Of a stretch of 7,424 bases of DNA, positions 1 through 3,884 are shown piece after piece. How positions within the stretch are numbered: position 1 is the first letter of the stretch; each line of letters opens with the position of its first letter. The translations under genes and the position numbers were made by a program. The DNA comes from a bacterium. GTDB taxonomy: Bacteria > Patescibacteria > ABY1 > BM507 > VMTK01. The stretch covers positions 1 to 7,424 of the forward strand of contig DAOWHZ010000097.1 in the NCBI GenBank assembly GCA_030641105.1, written 5' to 3'. The notes beneath the pieces were generated by a model, which was given only the letters and a program-made list of their open reading frames with translations, was not told the origin of the DNA and did not search any database.

Positions 1-210
1 AAAAGAAAAACAAGTGCTTTAAAGGAGATAGCTGGAGACCCAGCGGTTAATAATGTGCTTGACTTTAAAAAAAAGAAAAACCAGCAAAATCAACAAAAAA
101 GAGTAATATTAAATGAAGATGAGCAAAAATTAGTAAGTAAAAGTTTTATGGCGGATTTGGAGAATTTTAAAGAAAGCAGAAAGTATGATGTCGGCAATAA
201 TAGGCCGTGA
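1..210 (+). CDS. 3' end of an unrecognised lysine-rich protein (partial)
   Basis: Frame 1 is open from the first base to a TGA at 208-210, giving the last 69 residues of a protein whose start lies outside the window. The tail is highly charged and hydrophilic: it has a KKKKNQQNQQKR stretch, then an acidic-basic segment (ILNEDEQKLVSKSF, then MADLENFKESRKYD) that looks helical. I see no transmembrane segment, zinc ligands or motif I recognise. It is the only gene on this strand before 3660 and converges with lspA. The coding call rests on the open frame, lysine/glutamate-rich bacterial composition and the weak hairpin just after the stop. Function unknown. Confidence 0.6.
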   Translation, partial: KRKTSALKEIAGDPAVNNVLDFKKKKNQQNQQKRVILNEDEQKLVSKSFMADLENFKESRKYDVGNNRP

Positions 211-220
211 GCGCGTGCTT

Positions 221-240
221 AACTGAATATCAGTTTATTT
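221..240 (+). terminator. Weak hairpin after the partial gene
   Basis: AACTGA (221-226) pairs with TCAGTT (230-235) around a 3-nt loop, followed by a T-rich stretch (TATTTTGT). It begins 10 nt after the stop of the + strand gene, where a terminator is expected, but the stem is only 6 bp and AT-rich. No T tract follows it on the - strand, so it does not look like an lspA terminator. Confidence 0.3.
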
Positions 241-266
241 TGTAATAAATTTCAACCTTAAAGGCA

Positions 267-716
267 TCACCTCTGTAATTGATGTTTTTTATTCCCTTTA
301 ACTATTAACCACCCCAGCCCAATTACCCCTCCCACAATCATCACATCAGCCAAGTTAAAAACCGTAAAATATTTTAAATCAAAATAATCAATAACATAAC
401 CATATTTAATCCGATCAAATAGATTGCTAACAGCGCCGCAAATAATCAATAACAACAAACTGAATTTTTTGCTATCCTGTTCTTTAAATAAATATAATAA
501 ATAAAAAATTAAAACAAATATAATTAAAATTATTAAAATATTTAACCACCAACCTATTAATGGTATAGAAAAAGCAATATTATAATTGCTTGCAAAATTA
601 AATTTAAAAAAGTCGCCTATTATTTTTTTATTATTTAAAAAATCATTAACAGCTAAAAATTTTAAAAAACGATCAAGCGCAATAAAAAAAATGCCGATTA
701 AAATTTTAATCGGCAT
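267..716 (-). CDS. lspA: Lipoprotein signal peptidase (signal peptidase II)
   Basis: Membrane aspartyl protease that removes the signal peptide from prolipoproteins after lipid attachment to the +1 cysteine. With the ATG at 716 the protein is 149 residues, near family size. Visible motifs: D15 and K19 in LDRFLK (family DQxxK) at the end of TM1; NYNIAFS at 44-50 (family NxGxAFG, with Asn replacing the usual Gly); GAVSNLFDR at 94-102 (family GGAxGNxxDR). The catalytic Asp pair is D110 in YVIDY and D124 in FNLAD. Their spacing of 14 is short, so the exposed loop between them is reduced. The frame stays open upstream to a TTG at 833, but those 39 residues match nothing in LspA and are rejected. 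GGAAA at 727-731 is a modest ribosome site. The start codon and first eight codons lie inside a perfect palindrome. It is downstream of the dksA-like gene with a 129-nt gap. A substrate candidate is the lipoprotein at 3881-4438. Confidence 0.93.
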   Translation of the reverse strand: MPIKILIGIFFIALDRFLKFLAVNDFLNNKKIIGDFFKFNFASNYNIAFSIPLIGWWLNILIILIIFVLIFYLLYLFKEQDSKKFSLLLLIICGAVSNLFDRIKYGYVIDYFDLKYFTVFNLADVMIVGGVIGLGWLIVKGNKKHQLQR

Positions 717-723
717 TTTTTTT
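684..723. promoter_or_regulatory. Perfect 40-bp palindrome over the lspA start codon
   Basis: Core arms ATGCCGATTAAAA (691-703) and TTTTAATCGGCAT (704-716) are exact reverse complements, extended by A7 (684-690) and T7 (717-723). Read as RNA on either strand it forms a GC-containing stem followed by a U run, the form of an intrinsic terminator. On the - strand the lspA ATG (716-714) is one end of the stem, so the hairpin would hide the start codon. Either transcription from the dksA-like gene is attenuated here or translation of lspA is controlled. Because the DNA is a palindrome, both strands encode the same peptide, KKMPIKILIGIFF. Confidence 0.75.
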
Positions 724-845
724 ATATTTCCAAAATACTTAAAACACATATTTAAAATTGGATTGTTAAAATAGTGAGAATAAATATAATTACAGATAAT
801 CTCAACTATCCTAAAAATCGCACAAAACCCCAAAAATCTTAATTC

Positions 846-1217
846 TCAAACCGCTTTTTGCAATTTATTTTTGCATTCAATGCAAGCGCTGGAAACCGGA
901 CGGGCCAATAACCGCTTTTCGCCGATTTCCTTGCCGCAATATTTACAAATACCATAAGTGCCCCTGGCAATACGATCTAAAGTTTTATTAATATCGCGTA
1001 AAGTATTTTCTAAAATTTTCTCTGTTGCTAAATTAGTTGAATATTCGCCAATTTCCTGTACATTTTCATCGCTTTTATTGCCAAAATCAGGAAATTTAGT
1101 CCTGTGTTCATCTCTTTCATGTTCATCTTTCTTGGTAAAAGCAGCTAAATCTTCTTCAATTTGCTTTTTTCTGGCTTGTAAATTCTTTTTTATTTTTTCT
1201 ATTATTTTCTTATCCAT
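846..1217 (-). CDS. DksA/TraR-family C4 zinc-finger protein
   Basis: The 123-residue protein has the DksA/TraR layout: a charged N-terminal coiled-coil region (about 1-85, with the KIKKNLQARKKQIEEDL start and a second helix around 62-83), then a C-terminal zinc finger. C91 and C94 (CKYC) and C112 and C115 (CIEC) give C-x2-C-x17-C-x2-C, the classical four-cysteine form. The RLLARPVSSACIEC segment is strongly conserved in the family. Such proteins bind the secondary channel of RNA polymerase and modulate initiation, typically with ppGpp. The acidic tip residues of E. coli DksA are not clearly placed here, so the regulatory mode is uncertain. ATG at 1217 has AAGG at 1226-1229, 8 nt upstream. A good promoter lies at 1629-1657, but the 352-bp MITE-like element now separates it from the gene. 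lspA follows on the same strand. Confidence 0.9.
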   Translation of the reverse strand: MDKKIIEKIKKNLQARKKQIEEDLAAFTKKDEHERDEHRTKFPDFGNKSDENVQEIGEYSTNLATEKILENTLRDINKTLDRIARGTYGICKYCGKEIGEKRLLARPVSSACIECKNKLQKAV

Positions 1218-1304
1218 ATTTTAAACCTTAATGGTTAAGGCTCAAATGAAAGTGAAGGGGTTAATTTTTGAAATCCCAAATTATCACCGCAATAAGCGGG
1301 ATCC

Positions 1305-1332
1305 CGCCCACAACAATAAATAAGTGGCGGGA
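1305..1332. repeat. Hairpin inside the MITE-like element
   Basis: CCCGCCCAC (1305-1313) faces GTGGCGGG (1325-1332): an 8-bp GC-rich stem with one bulged base around an 11-nt AT-rich loop. Such GC-rich hairpins in an AT-rich genome are typical of dispersed intergenic repeats. Confidence 0.5.
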
Positions 1333-1449
1333 CAAGCACCAAATAACAAACAAATTTTCAGCCAGAGGCTGATCTGCCTCAGGCATGACAATTTCCAAAA
1401 TTCCAAAACTATGATTTTTAACAGCTAAAATTAGCTTTATTGATGTTTG

Positions 1450-1486
1450 CCTGCCCGCCAAGCTTCGCTTGCGATAGCAGGCGGGG
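1450..1486. repeat. GC-rich imperfect palindrome inside the MITE-like element
   Basis: GCCTGC and CCCGCC near 1450-1459 face GCAGGC and GGCGGG near 1477-1486. The two pairings are mutually exclusive, and an internal AAGC/GCTT hairpin lies between them. G+C is far above the surrounding sequence, which marks it as repeat material and not local background. Confidence 0.5.
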
Positions 1487-1499
1487 AATTTAGGTCATT

Positions 1500-1546
1500 G
1501 GGATTTGAGATTTGTTTGTTATTTGGGATTTGAGATTTGGGATTTA
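1500..1546. repeat. Direct repeats of GGGATTTGAGATTTG
   Basis: The 15-mer GGGATTTGAGATTTG occurs at 1500-1514 and 1525-1539, a 25-bp period, with a further partial GGGATTTA copy overlapping the end. It lies inside the MITE-like element near its right end and is non-coding. Confidence 0.7.
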
Positions 1547-1628
1547 TGCACAAAGGGGTCTCTGGTTTCATTTGAGCCTTAACCCTTAATTAATAAAACC
1601 CCGTAAAGTAATGGGATTATCTAACTCC

Positions 1629-1657
1629 ATTATATAGTAAAAAATTATTTTTGACAA
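1629..1657 (-). promoter_or_regulatory. Sigma70-type promoter of the dksA-like gene
   Basis: On the - strand TTGTCA (1657-1652) is followed after exactly 17 nt by TATAAT (1634-1629), one mismatch from the bacterial consensus overall. Predicted initiation is near 1622. No gene on this strand lies between it and the dksA-like gene except the MITE-like element, so it was most likely the dksA promoter before the insertion. Confidence 0.7.
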
Positions 1658-1682
1658 GACTTTGTTTAACACGATTTTCTCC

Positions 1683-1714
1683 AAAAAAAGAAGGGGCCAG
1701 GAAGCCCCTTCTTT
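1683..1714 (-). terminator. Strong intrinsic terminator of the small transcription unit
   Basis: An 11-bp perfect stem, AAAGAAGGGGC (1687-1697) with GCCCCTTCTTT (1704-1714), has a 6-nt loop. On the - strand it runs into a tract of seven Ts (1689-1683, partly stem). It lies 14 nt beyond the stop of the 43-codon ORF and upstream of the dksA promoter, so it separates the two units. Confidence 0.85.
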
Positions 1715-1728
1715 ATATATTAATGAAT

Positions 1729-1860
1729 TTATGAGCTTACACTGACCCCCATCCCTAAAGATTTATCTCTTAAACTCATCATTTTGTGATGAGTAAGAAA
1801 ATCCCTACCTTCAGGGCATGAAGCCTCGCACCGACTTATAAAGCTTAACTCTTCTACCAT
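1729..1860 (-). CDS. Possible 43-residue small protein, unknown
   Basis: An ATG at 1860 opens 43 codons ending in TAA at 1731-1729. AAAAGGGGG at 1880-1872 is an SD-like run 11 nt upstream. The predicted peptide begins MVEELSFISRCEASCPEGRD, continues with a HHKMM stretch and ends in a Ser/Val-rich tail. It has two cysteines three residues apart (CEASC) and no signal peptide or membrane segment. Support for coding: a dedicated promoter, a leader, an SD-like run and a terminator just after the stop. Against: the same DNA contains strong RNA hairpins (ACTCATCA/TGATGAGT near 1778-1796) and a 16-mer shared with non-coding DNA at 3361-3376. It could instead be a structured RNA with an accidental frame. 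I do not recognise the product. Confidence 0.4.
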   Translation of the reverse strand: MVEELSFISRCEASCPEGRDFLTHHKMMSLRDKSLGMGVSVSS

Positions 1861-1980
1861 GTCTATGGCAACCCCCTTTTATTATTTAAAACAATAATAA
1901 GGGCTTACCGCTTTTTTATTTTTGTTTTATAAAATGACCATGTCGGTACTGGTCTGAAAAGAACAGTAGAAAAGTATTCT
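1861..1980 (-). promoter_or_regulatory. Structured 5' leader, possible cis-regulatory RNA
   Basis: About 120 nt lies between the predicted start near 1980 and the ATG at 1860. Visible pairings: GACCA/TGGTC and TACTG/CAGTA near the 5' end, as alternatives; CCCTT plus ATTATT (1903-1893) with AATAAT plus AAGGG (1885-1874), which would bury the GGGGG ribosome site; and CCAT/ATGG around the start codon. ACCGAC in the leader can also pair with GTCGGT inside the ORF. Competing stems that include the ribosome site suggest a riboswitch-like or autoregulatory leader. No known riboswitch consensus is recognised. Confidence 0.4.
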
Positions 1981-1986
1981 ATTATT

Positions 1987-2015
1987 AATATAACATAAAA
2001 AAAACAAAAAATCAA
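1987..2015 (-). promoter_or_regulatory. Extended -10 promoter for the small transcription unit
   Basis: On the - strand TTGATT (2015-2010), a 17-nt spacer and TATATT (1992-1987), with TG one base upstream of the -10 (TGtTATATT). Predicted start near 1980. It is aligned with the terminator at 1683-1714, defining a transcript of about 295 nt. Confidence 0.6.
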
Positions 2016-2127
2016 CCCCAAGCAATCAAAGTAATAAAATTATTCTTTTTTATAAAAAATAAGCTAATTTTAGTAATAAATTTTAACTATTAATCTGTAA
2101 TTAAAAATTTTATTATATTTATTACAT

Positions 2128-2157
2128 ATTTAAGTCCACAGTTTTGTAGACTTAAAT
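2128..2157. repeat. Palindrome family copy 1 (30 bp)
   Basis: Left arm ATTTAAGTCCACA, 4-bp spacer GTTT, right arm TGTAGACTTAAAT; the arms are complementary at 12 of 13 positions. It belongs to a four-member family with identical geometry in this window, which suggests a site for a dimeric DNA-binding protein. Confidence 0.85.
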
Positions 2158-2164
2158 ACTAAAC

Positions 2165-2173
2165 TTATCCACA
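2165..2173 (+). promoter_or_regulatory. DnaA box 1 (TTATCCACA)
   Basis: Exact match to the strong DnaA-box consensus TTATCCACA, in direct orientation with the second box 20 bp away, between palindromes 1 and 2. Confidence 0.6.
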
Positions 2174-2184
2174 AAATTAATAAC

Positions 2185-2193
2185 TTATCCACA
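2185..2193 (+). promoter_or_regulatory. DnaA box 2 (TTATCCACA)
   Basis: Second exact TTATCCACA. Both boxes share a longer context (ACTTATCCACA), and the 20-bp period puts them on about the same helix face. Confidence 0.6.
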
Positions 2194-2204
2194 GTTTTAT
2201 TCAA

Positions 2205-2234
2205 ATTTAAGTCCACAAAAATGTGGACTTAAAT
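2205..2234. repeat. Palindrome family copy 2 (perfect)
   Basis: Arms ATTTAAGTCCACA (2205-2217) and TGTGGACTTAAAT (2222-2234) are perfectly complementary, with spacer AAAA. Its centre is 77 bp from copy 1. Confidence 0.9.
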
Positions 2235-2278
2235 ATAATAAACAGTAAAAAATCTGATAATAACAGCCGATTCCCAAT

Positions 2279-2318
2279 TTTTAACTTTGGTCTACAAAAA
2301 TGTAGACTAAAGTTAAAA
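2279..2318. repeat. Palindrome family copy 3 (diverged outer arms)
   Basis: 18-bp arms (2279-2296 and 2301-2318) with one mismatch and spacer AAAA. The core GTCTACA/TGTAGAC matches the family; the outer part changes to AACTTT/AAAGTT but keeps the symmetry, which suggests selection on pairing. Its centre is 79 bp from copy 2. Confidence 0.85.
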
Positions 2319-2364
2319 TATCAATAAAATTCCTTTAATGTCTTATTCTGCTATCTGCTGAATG

Positions 2365-2436
2365 AGGTCCAGACCGGAATCGAACCGGTGATAACGGTTT
2401 TGCAGACCGTTGCCTTAACCGCTTGGCTACTGGACC
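2365..2436 (-). tRNA. tRNA-Cys (anticodon GCA)
   Basis: A full cloverleaf can be drawn on the - strand. Acceptor GGTCCAG pairs with CTGGACC (2372-2366). The D arm is GCCAAGCGGTTAAGGC. The anticodon stem ACGGT/ACCGT holds loop CTGCAAA, giving anticodon GCA. The T arm is ACCGG TTCGATT CCGGT. The discriminator base is U (complement of 2365), the identity element of tRNA-Cys. CCA is not encoded: the next bases read CAT, so it must be added enzymatically. The variable loop is short (class I). A good promoter lies 85 nt upstream at 2529-2557. No clear T-tract terminator follows; palindrome copy 3 lies 47 nt downstream. Confidence 0.96.
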
Positions 2437-2450
2437 ATTTTAAATAAAAA

Positions 2451-2520
2451 TTTGTAATTGGTAATTGGTAATTTGGGAAGCGAAAAAAATAAAACTTGAC
2501 TTTTACATCCAAATTACAAA
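2451..2520. repeat. AATTGGT/AATTACA-type low-complexity intergenic repeats
   Basis: Three tandem GTAATT(G/T)G units near 2455-2476 face inverted copies, CCAAATTACAAATTAC, at 2509-2524. They lie in the predicted tRNA-Cys leader and could form a hairpin there. Confidence 0.5.
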
Positions 2521-2528
2521 TTACTTTT

Positions 2529-2557
2529 AATATAGCAAATTTTTACCTTAAAAACAA
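2529..2557 (-). promoter_or_regulatory. Extended -10 promoter, probably for tRNA-Cys
   Basis: On the - strand TTGTTT (2557-2552), 17 nt and TATATT (2534-2529), with TG one base upstream (TGcTATATT). Predicted start near 2522, 85 nt before the mature tRNA end. The next gene on this strand from here is the tRNA. Confidence 0.5.
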
Positions 2558-2596
2558 GGCCAAAATATTAGACAACAGAAAACAGACGATAGAAAT

Positions 2597-2624
2597 AAAA
2601 AAAACCCTCTCTATGAAAAGGGTA
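2597..2624 (-). terminator. Intrinsic terminator of the 3D-domain gene
   Basis: On the - strand ACCCTTTT pairs with GAGAGGGT (two G-U pairs) around a 4-nt loop CATA, followed by T8 (2604-2597). It lies about 50 nt after the stop of the 3D-domain gene. A 9-bp inverted repeat, GAAAACAGA/TCTGTTTTC (2578-2586 and 2628-2636), brackets it. Confidence 0.75.
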
Positions 2625-2635
2625 TCTTCTGTTTT

Positions 2636-2653
2636 CCTGCCTGCGCAGGCAGG
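2636..2653. repeat. Perfect 18-bp GC-rich palindrome
   Basis: CCTGCCTGCGCAGGCAGG is fully self-complementary and much more GC-rich than its surroundings. It lies between the 3D-domain stop codon and the terminator. It resembles the GC-rich dispersed palindromes within the MITE-like element. Confidence 0.7.
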
Positions 2654-2672
2654 CTGCTTTCTATTTTCTAAA

Positions 2673-3218
2673 TCATTCCATTACTTCAATTTTAGCCATT
2701 TTTACACCAAATTTCTTTGCTTCCCCTTTATCTATCATCCAAATATCTACACGATCAGAGTATCTTTCATTCATCCTATCGCGAACAATAAATACTTTAT
2801 CACCAAATAAATCAGGAATTCTTACTTTAGAGCCAAAGCGCAAGAAATTAGCGGCTATTGTATCTTCAATGCCATGCTCACACAAATTAAACCCGTTAGC
2901 AGTTATACATGGGCTGTCATCAGTTTGTCCAATTTCTGAATTATAAGCGGTAATCGTATGATAGCCAGACCATTTTACGCTTATATCATCATTTTCCGGC
3001 AAGCGATTCGTATTAACAGGTTCGCTAATGTCTTTATTAGTATCTAAAATAATTTGTTCATCCCCTGTATTTATATCAGCTTCAACTGCTTCGCTAGCCA
3101 TTGCCGGTATAGGGAAAAGTAAGAAATCAAACAAAAATACTAAAACCAGCAAAATAATTATTTTTTTAGCTTGTTTTAAAGATATTATTCGTTTATGGTT
3201 TTTGTGCAAAGCTTCCAT
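2673..3218 (-). CDS. Secreted or membrane-anchored 3D-domain (double-psi beta-barrel) protein
   Basis: 181 residues. A basic N-terminus is followed by a hydrophobic helix (about 20-36) and a signal-peptidase-like AMA|S site at 41/42, so it is exported. An acidic linker (43-80) leads to the C-terminal 3D domain (about 84-180). That domain has TAYNSEIGQTDDSPCITANG at 90-109, then IAANFLRFGSKVRI at 121-134, then VRDRMNERYSDRVDIWM at 145-161. D147 and D158 correspond to conserved acids of 3D/RlpA-like folds. The position that is usually Asp (VAVDP in many 3D proteins) is N124. C104 and C113 could form a disulphide. 3D domains occur in cell-wall lytic transglycosylases and resuscitation-type proteins, so a peptidoglycan role is likely but activity is not shown. 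ATG at 3218 lacks a clear SD. A terminator follows at 2597-2624. Confidence 0.85.
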   Translation of the reverse strand: MEALHKNHKRIISLKQAKKIIILLVLVFLFDFLLFPIPAMASEAVEADINTGDEQIILDTNKDISEPVNTNRLPENDDISVKWSGYHTITAYNSEIGQTDDSPCITANGFNLCEHGIEDTIAANFLRFGSKVRIPDLFGDKVFIVRDRMNERYSDRVDIWMIDKGEAKKFGVKMAKIEVME

Positions 3219-3330
3219 ATATTCTACAAATTACGAAATGCCCCTGTTTTGTCATTTAAAAATATATTGCTAATTTTAGTTATTTTTCTATATCTATTTG
3301 TGGCTATTTGTATAATTTAGCAAACAAAAA

Positions 3331-3366
3331 ACCCTATCATGTCCTGAAAAGACATTTTAATAGGGA
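3331..3366 (-). terminator. Two-part hairpin with - strand T tract (terminator or attenuator)
   Basis: CCCTAT (3332-3337) pairs with ATAGGG (3360-3365), and inside them ATGTC (3339-3343) pairs with GACAT (3351-3355). On the - strand a run of six Ts follows (3331-3326). No - strand gene lies just upstream, so in that direction it sits in the long leader of the 3D-domain gene, where it could be an attenuator. On the + strand the tail is only ATTTTCTT. Confidence 0.55.
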
Positions 3367-3408
3367 TTTTCTTACTTCTACTTTTAGCTTATCATAGATC
3401 TAAAAGTA
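3361..3408. repeat. 16-mer shared with the small unit at 1729-1860, plus hairpin
   Basis: TAGGGATTTTCTTACT at 3361-3376 (+) recurs exactly on the - strand at 1807-1792, in both cases preceded by TCATGYCCTGAA and followed by a hairpin. Here the hairpin is TACTTTTAG (3379-3387) with CTAAAAGTA (3400-3408) around a 12-nt loop. The common layout suggests related RNA elements. Confidence 0.5.
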
Positions 3409-3441
3409 AGTCAACCCTGCCACACGTTACTTTTTAATCAC

Positions 3442-3471
3442 ATTTAAGTCTACATTTATGTGGACTTAAAT
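3442..3471. repeat. Palindrome family copy 4, upstream of the 3660 operon
   Basis: Arms ATTTAAGTCTACA (3442-3454) and TGTGGACTTAAAT (3459-3471), one mismatch, 4-bp spacer TTTA. It ends 52 bp upstream of the -35 of the operon at 3660. A near-perfect half-site, ATTTTAGTCCACA, lies in that operon's leader at 3608-3620. Confidence 0.85.
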
Positions 3472-3523
3472 TTAAAGTGCTATAATAAATACAGTAGCTA
3501 AAAAAGGTTAAAGAAGACTAGGG

Positions 3524-3552
3524 TTGACAAGTTTTTATAAATATGTTATTTT
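3524..3552 (+). promoter_or_regulatory. Strong extended -10 promoter of the lipoprotein operon
   Basis: TTGACA (3524-3529), a perfect -35, then 17 nt, then TATTTT (3547-3552), with TG one base upstream of the -10 (TGtTATTTT). Predicted start near 3559, giving a leader of about 100 nt. It is the best-matched promoter in the window. Confidence 0.8.
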
Positions 3553-3584
3553 GATACCATATTGATCTTTTCAAATAAAAATCC

Positions 3585-3628
3585 GCTTAATCAATAATCA
3601 GTGGCTCATTTTAGTCCACAGATTAAGC
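3585..3628 (+). promoter_or_regulatory. Leader hairpin of the lipoprotein operon
   Basis: GCTTAATC (3585-3592) pairs with GATTAAGC (3621-3628), and inside them GTGG (3601-3604) pairs with CCAC (3616-3619). The stem ends 18 nt before the ribosome site at 3646-3653. It overlaps the half-site of the palindrome family at 3608-3620. Confidence 0.5.
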
Positions 3629-3659
3629 TGATTATAAATAAAAAAGGGAGGGGATTGCT

Positions 3660-3884
3660 ATGAGAAAAATAATTTTTGGAATGGTACTTTCAGCTTTATT
3701 ATCAGCAACAGGAATTTTAAATATGTGGCTGATAATAAAAAAGGGAGATGCTGACCCGACAGAAAGCCTTTTATCATTTGCGCCTATTGTGATAGGGTTT
3801 TTGCTTTTTTTATTTTTTAACAGCAAAAGAGAAAGAATTATTGACCTTAATATGGAATATCCTAAGAGGAGGGGATTGTTATGA
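3660..3884 (+). CDS. Small two-helix membrane protein, unknown
   Basis: 74 residues: a short basic start (MRKI), TM1 about 4-26, a short loop with a charged KKGDADPTES stretch (27-36), TM2 about 38-53, then a basic cytoplasmic tail (NSKRERIIDLNMEYPKRRGLL). Both helix ends carry positive charge, so the loop between them is probably outside. The start is secure: the SD GGGAGGGG at 3646-3653 is very strong and 6 nt upstream. The stop TGA overlaps the ATG of the next gene (ATGA at 3881-3884), so the two are almost certainly translationally coupled, and the last codons double as that gene's ribosome site. I do not recognise the family. Context suggests a membrane partner of the lipoprotein. Confidence 0.8.
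   Translation: MRKIIFGMVLSALLSATGILNMWLIIKKGDADPTESLLSFAPIVIGFLLFLFFNSKRERIIDLNMEYPKRRGLL

Larger units (their letters stand above)
1233..1584. mobile_element. MITE-like non-autonomous element in the dksA-like 5' leader
   Basis: The ends are perfect 19-bp inverted repeats: GGTTAAGGCTCAAATGAAA at 1233-1251 and its exact reverse complement at 1566-1584. Immediately outside lies the same 6-bp word, CTTAAT, at 1227-1232 and 1585-1590, as expected of a target-site duplication. The 352-bp interior is a patchwork of palindromes and short repeats and has no transposase. The longest frame (1261-1461) starts with TTG inside a GC-rich hairpin and looks fortuitous. The element sits between the dksA promoter (1629-1657) and the ribosome site (1226-1229). 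Removing it and one duplication would restore a leader of about 45 nt. No family is assigned. Confidence 0.7.
2020..2340. other. Gene-free AT-rich region with DnaA boxes; candidate replication origin or regulatory hub
   Basis: There is no plausible gene here on either strand. About 2030-2130 is almost pure A/T, as in an unwinding element, with TAGTAATAA at 2071. It is followed by two perfect TTATCCACA boxes and three long palindromes centred at 2142.5, 2219.5 and 2298.5. Every palindrome carries TCCACA or TCTACA half-sites related to the DnaA box core. This is the form of a bacterial oriC, but dnaA, dnaN, gyrB or other usual neighbours are not in the window, and a fourth palindrome lies 1.1 kb away at an ordinary promoter. 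The identity is open. Confidence 0.4.

Noticed and set aside
586..774. + strand frame opposite lspA
   Set aside because: Antisense shadow of lspA; it shares a peptide with it only because of the palindrome.
717..833. Extension of lspA to a TTG start at 833 (39 extra residues)
   Set aside because: The extra residues match no LspA feature, the start is TTG, and the ATG at 716 gives the expected TM1 and family length.
958..1224. + strand frame opposite the dksA-like gene
   Set aside because: Ser/Leu-rich shadow of a gene with clear zinc-finger motifs on the other strand.
1261..1461. 66-residue frame inside the MITE-like element
   Set aside because: It starts with TTG within a GC-rich hairpin, has no SD, and runs across repeats; no protein family is suggested.
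1590..1634. 14-codon frame starting MELDNPITL on the - strand before the dksA-like gene
   Set aside because: Its ATG lies within the predicted -10 box, so it would not be transcribed from that promoter.
2128..2318. Three spaced palindromes read as a CRISPR-like array
   Set aside because: Repeat copies differ in their arms, the intervals contain DnaA boxes and not unique equal-length spacers, and there are no cas genes.
2128..2318. Palindromes as intrinsic terminators
   Set aside because: None is followed by a T tract on either strand; the constant 4-bp spacer and arm sequence fit protein binding better.
2496..2810. + strand frame of 104 residues
   Set aside because: Runs through repeats, a terminator and the antisense of the 3D-domain gene; no SD or domain.
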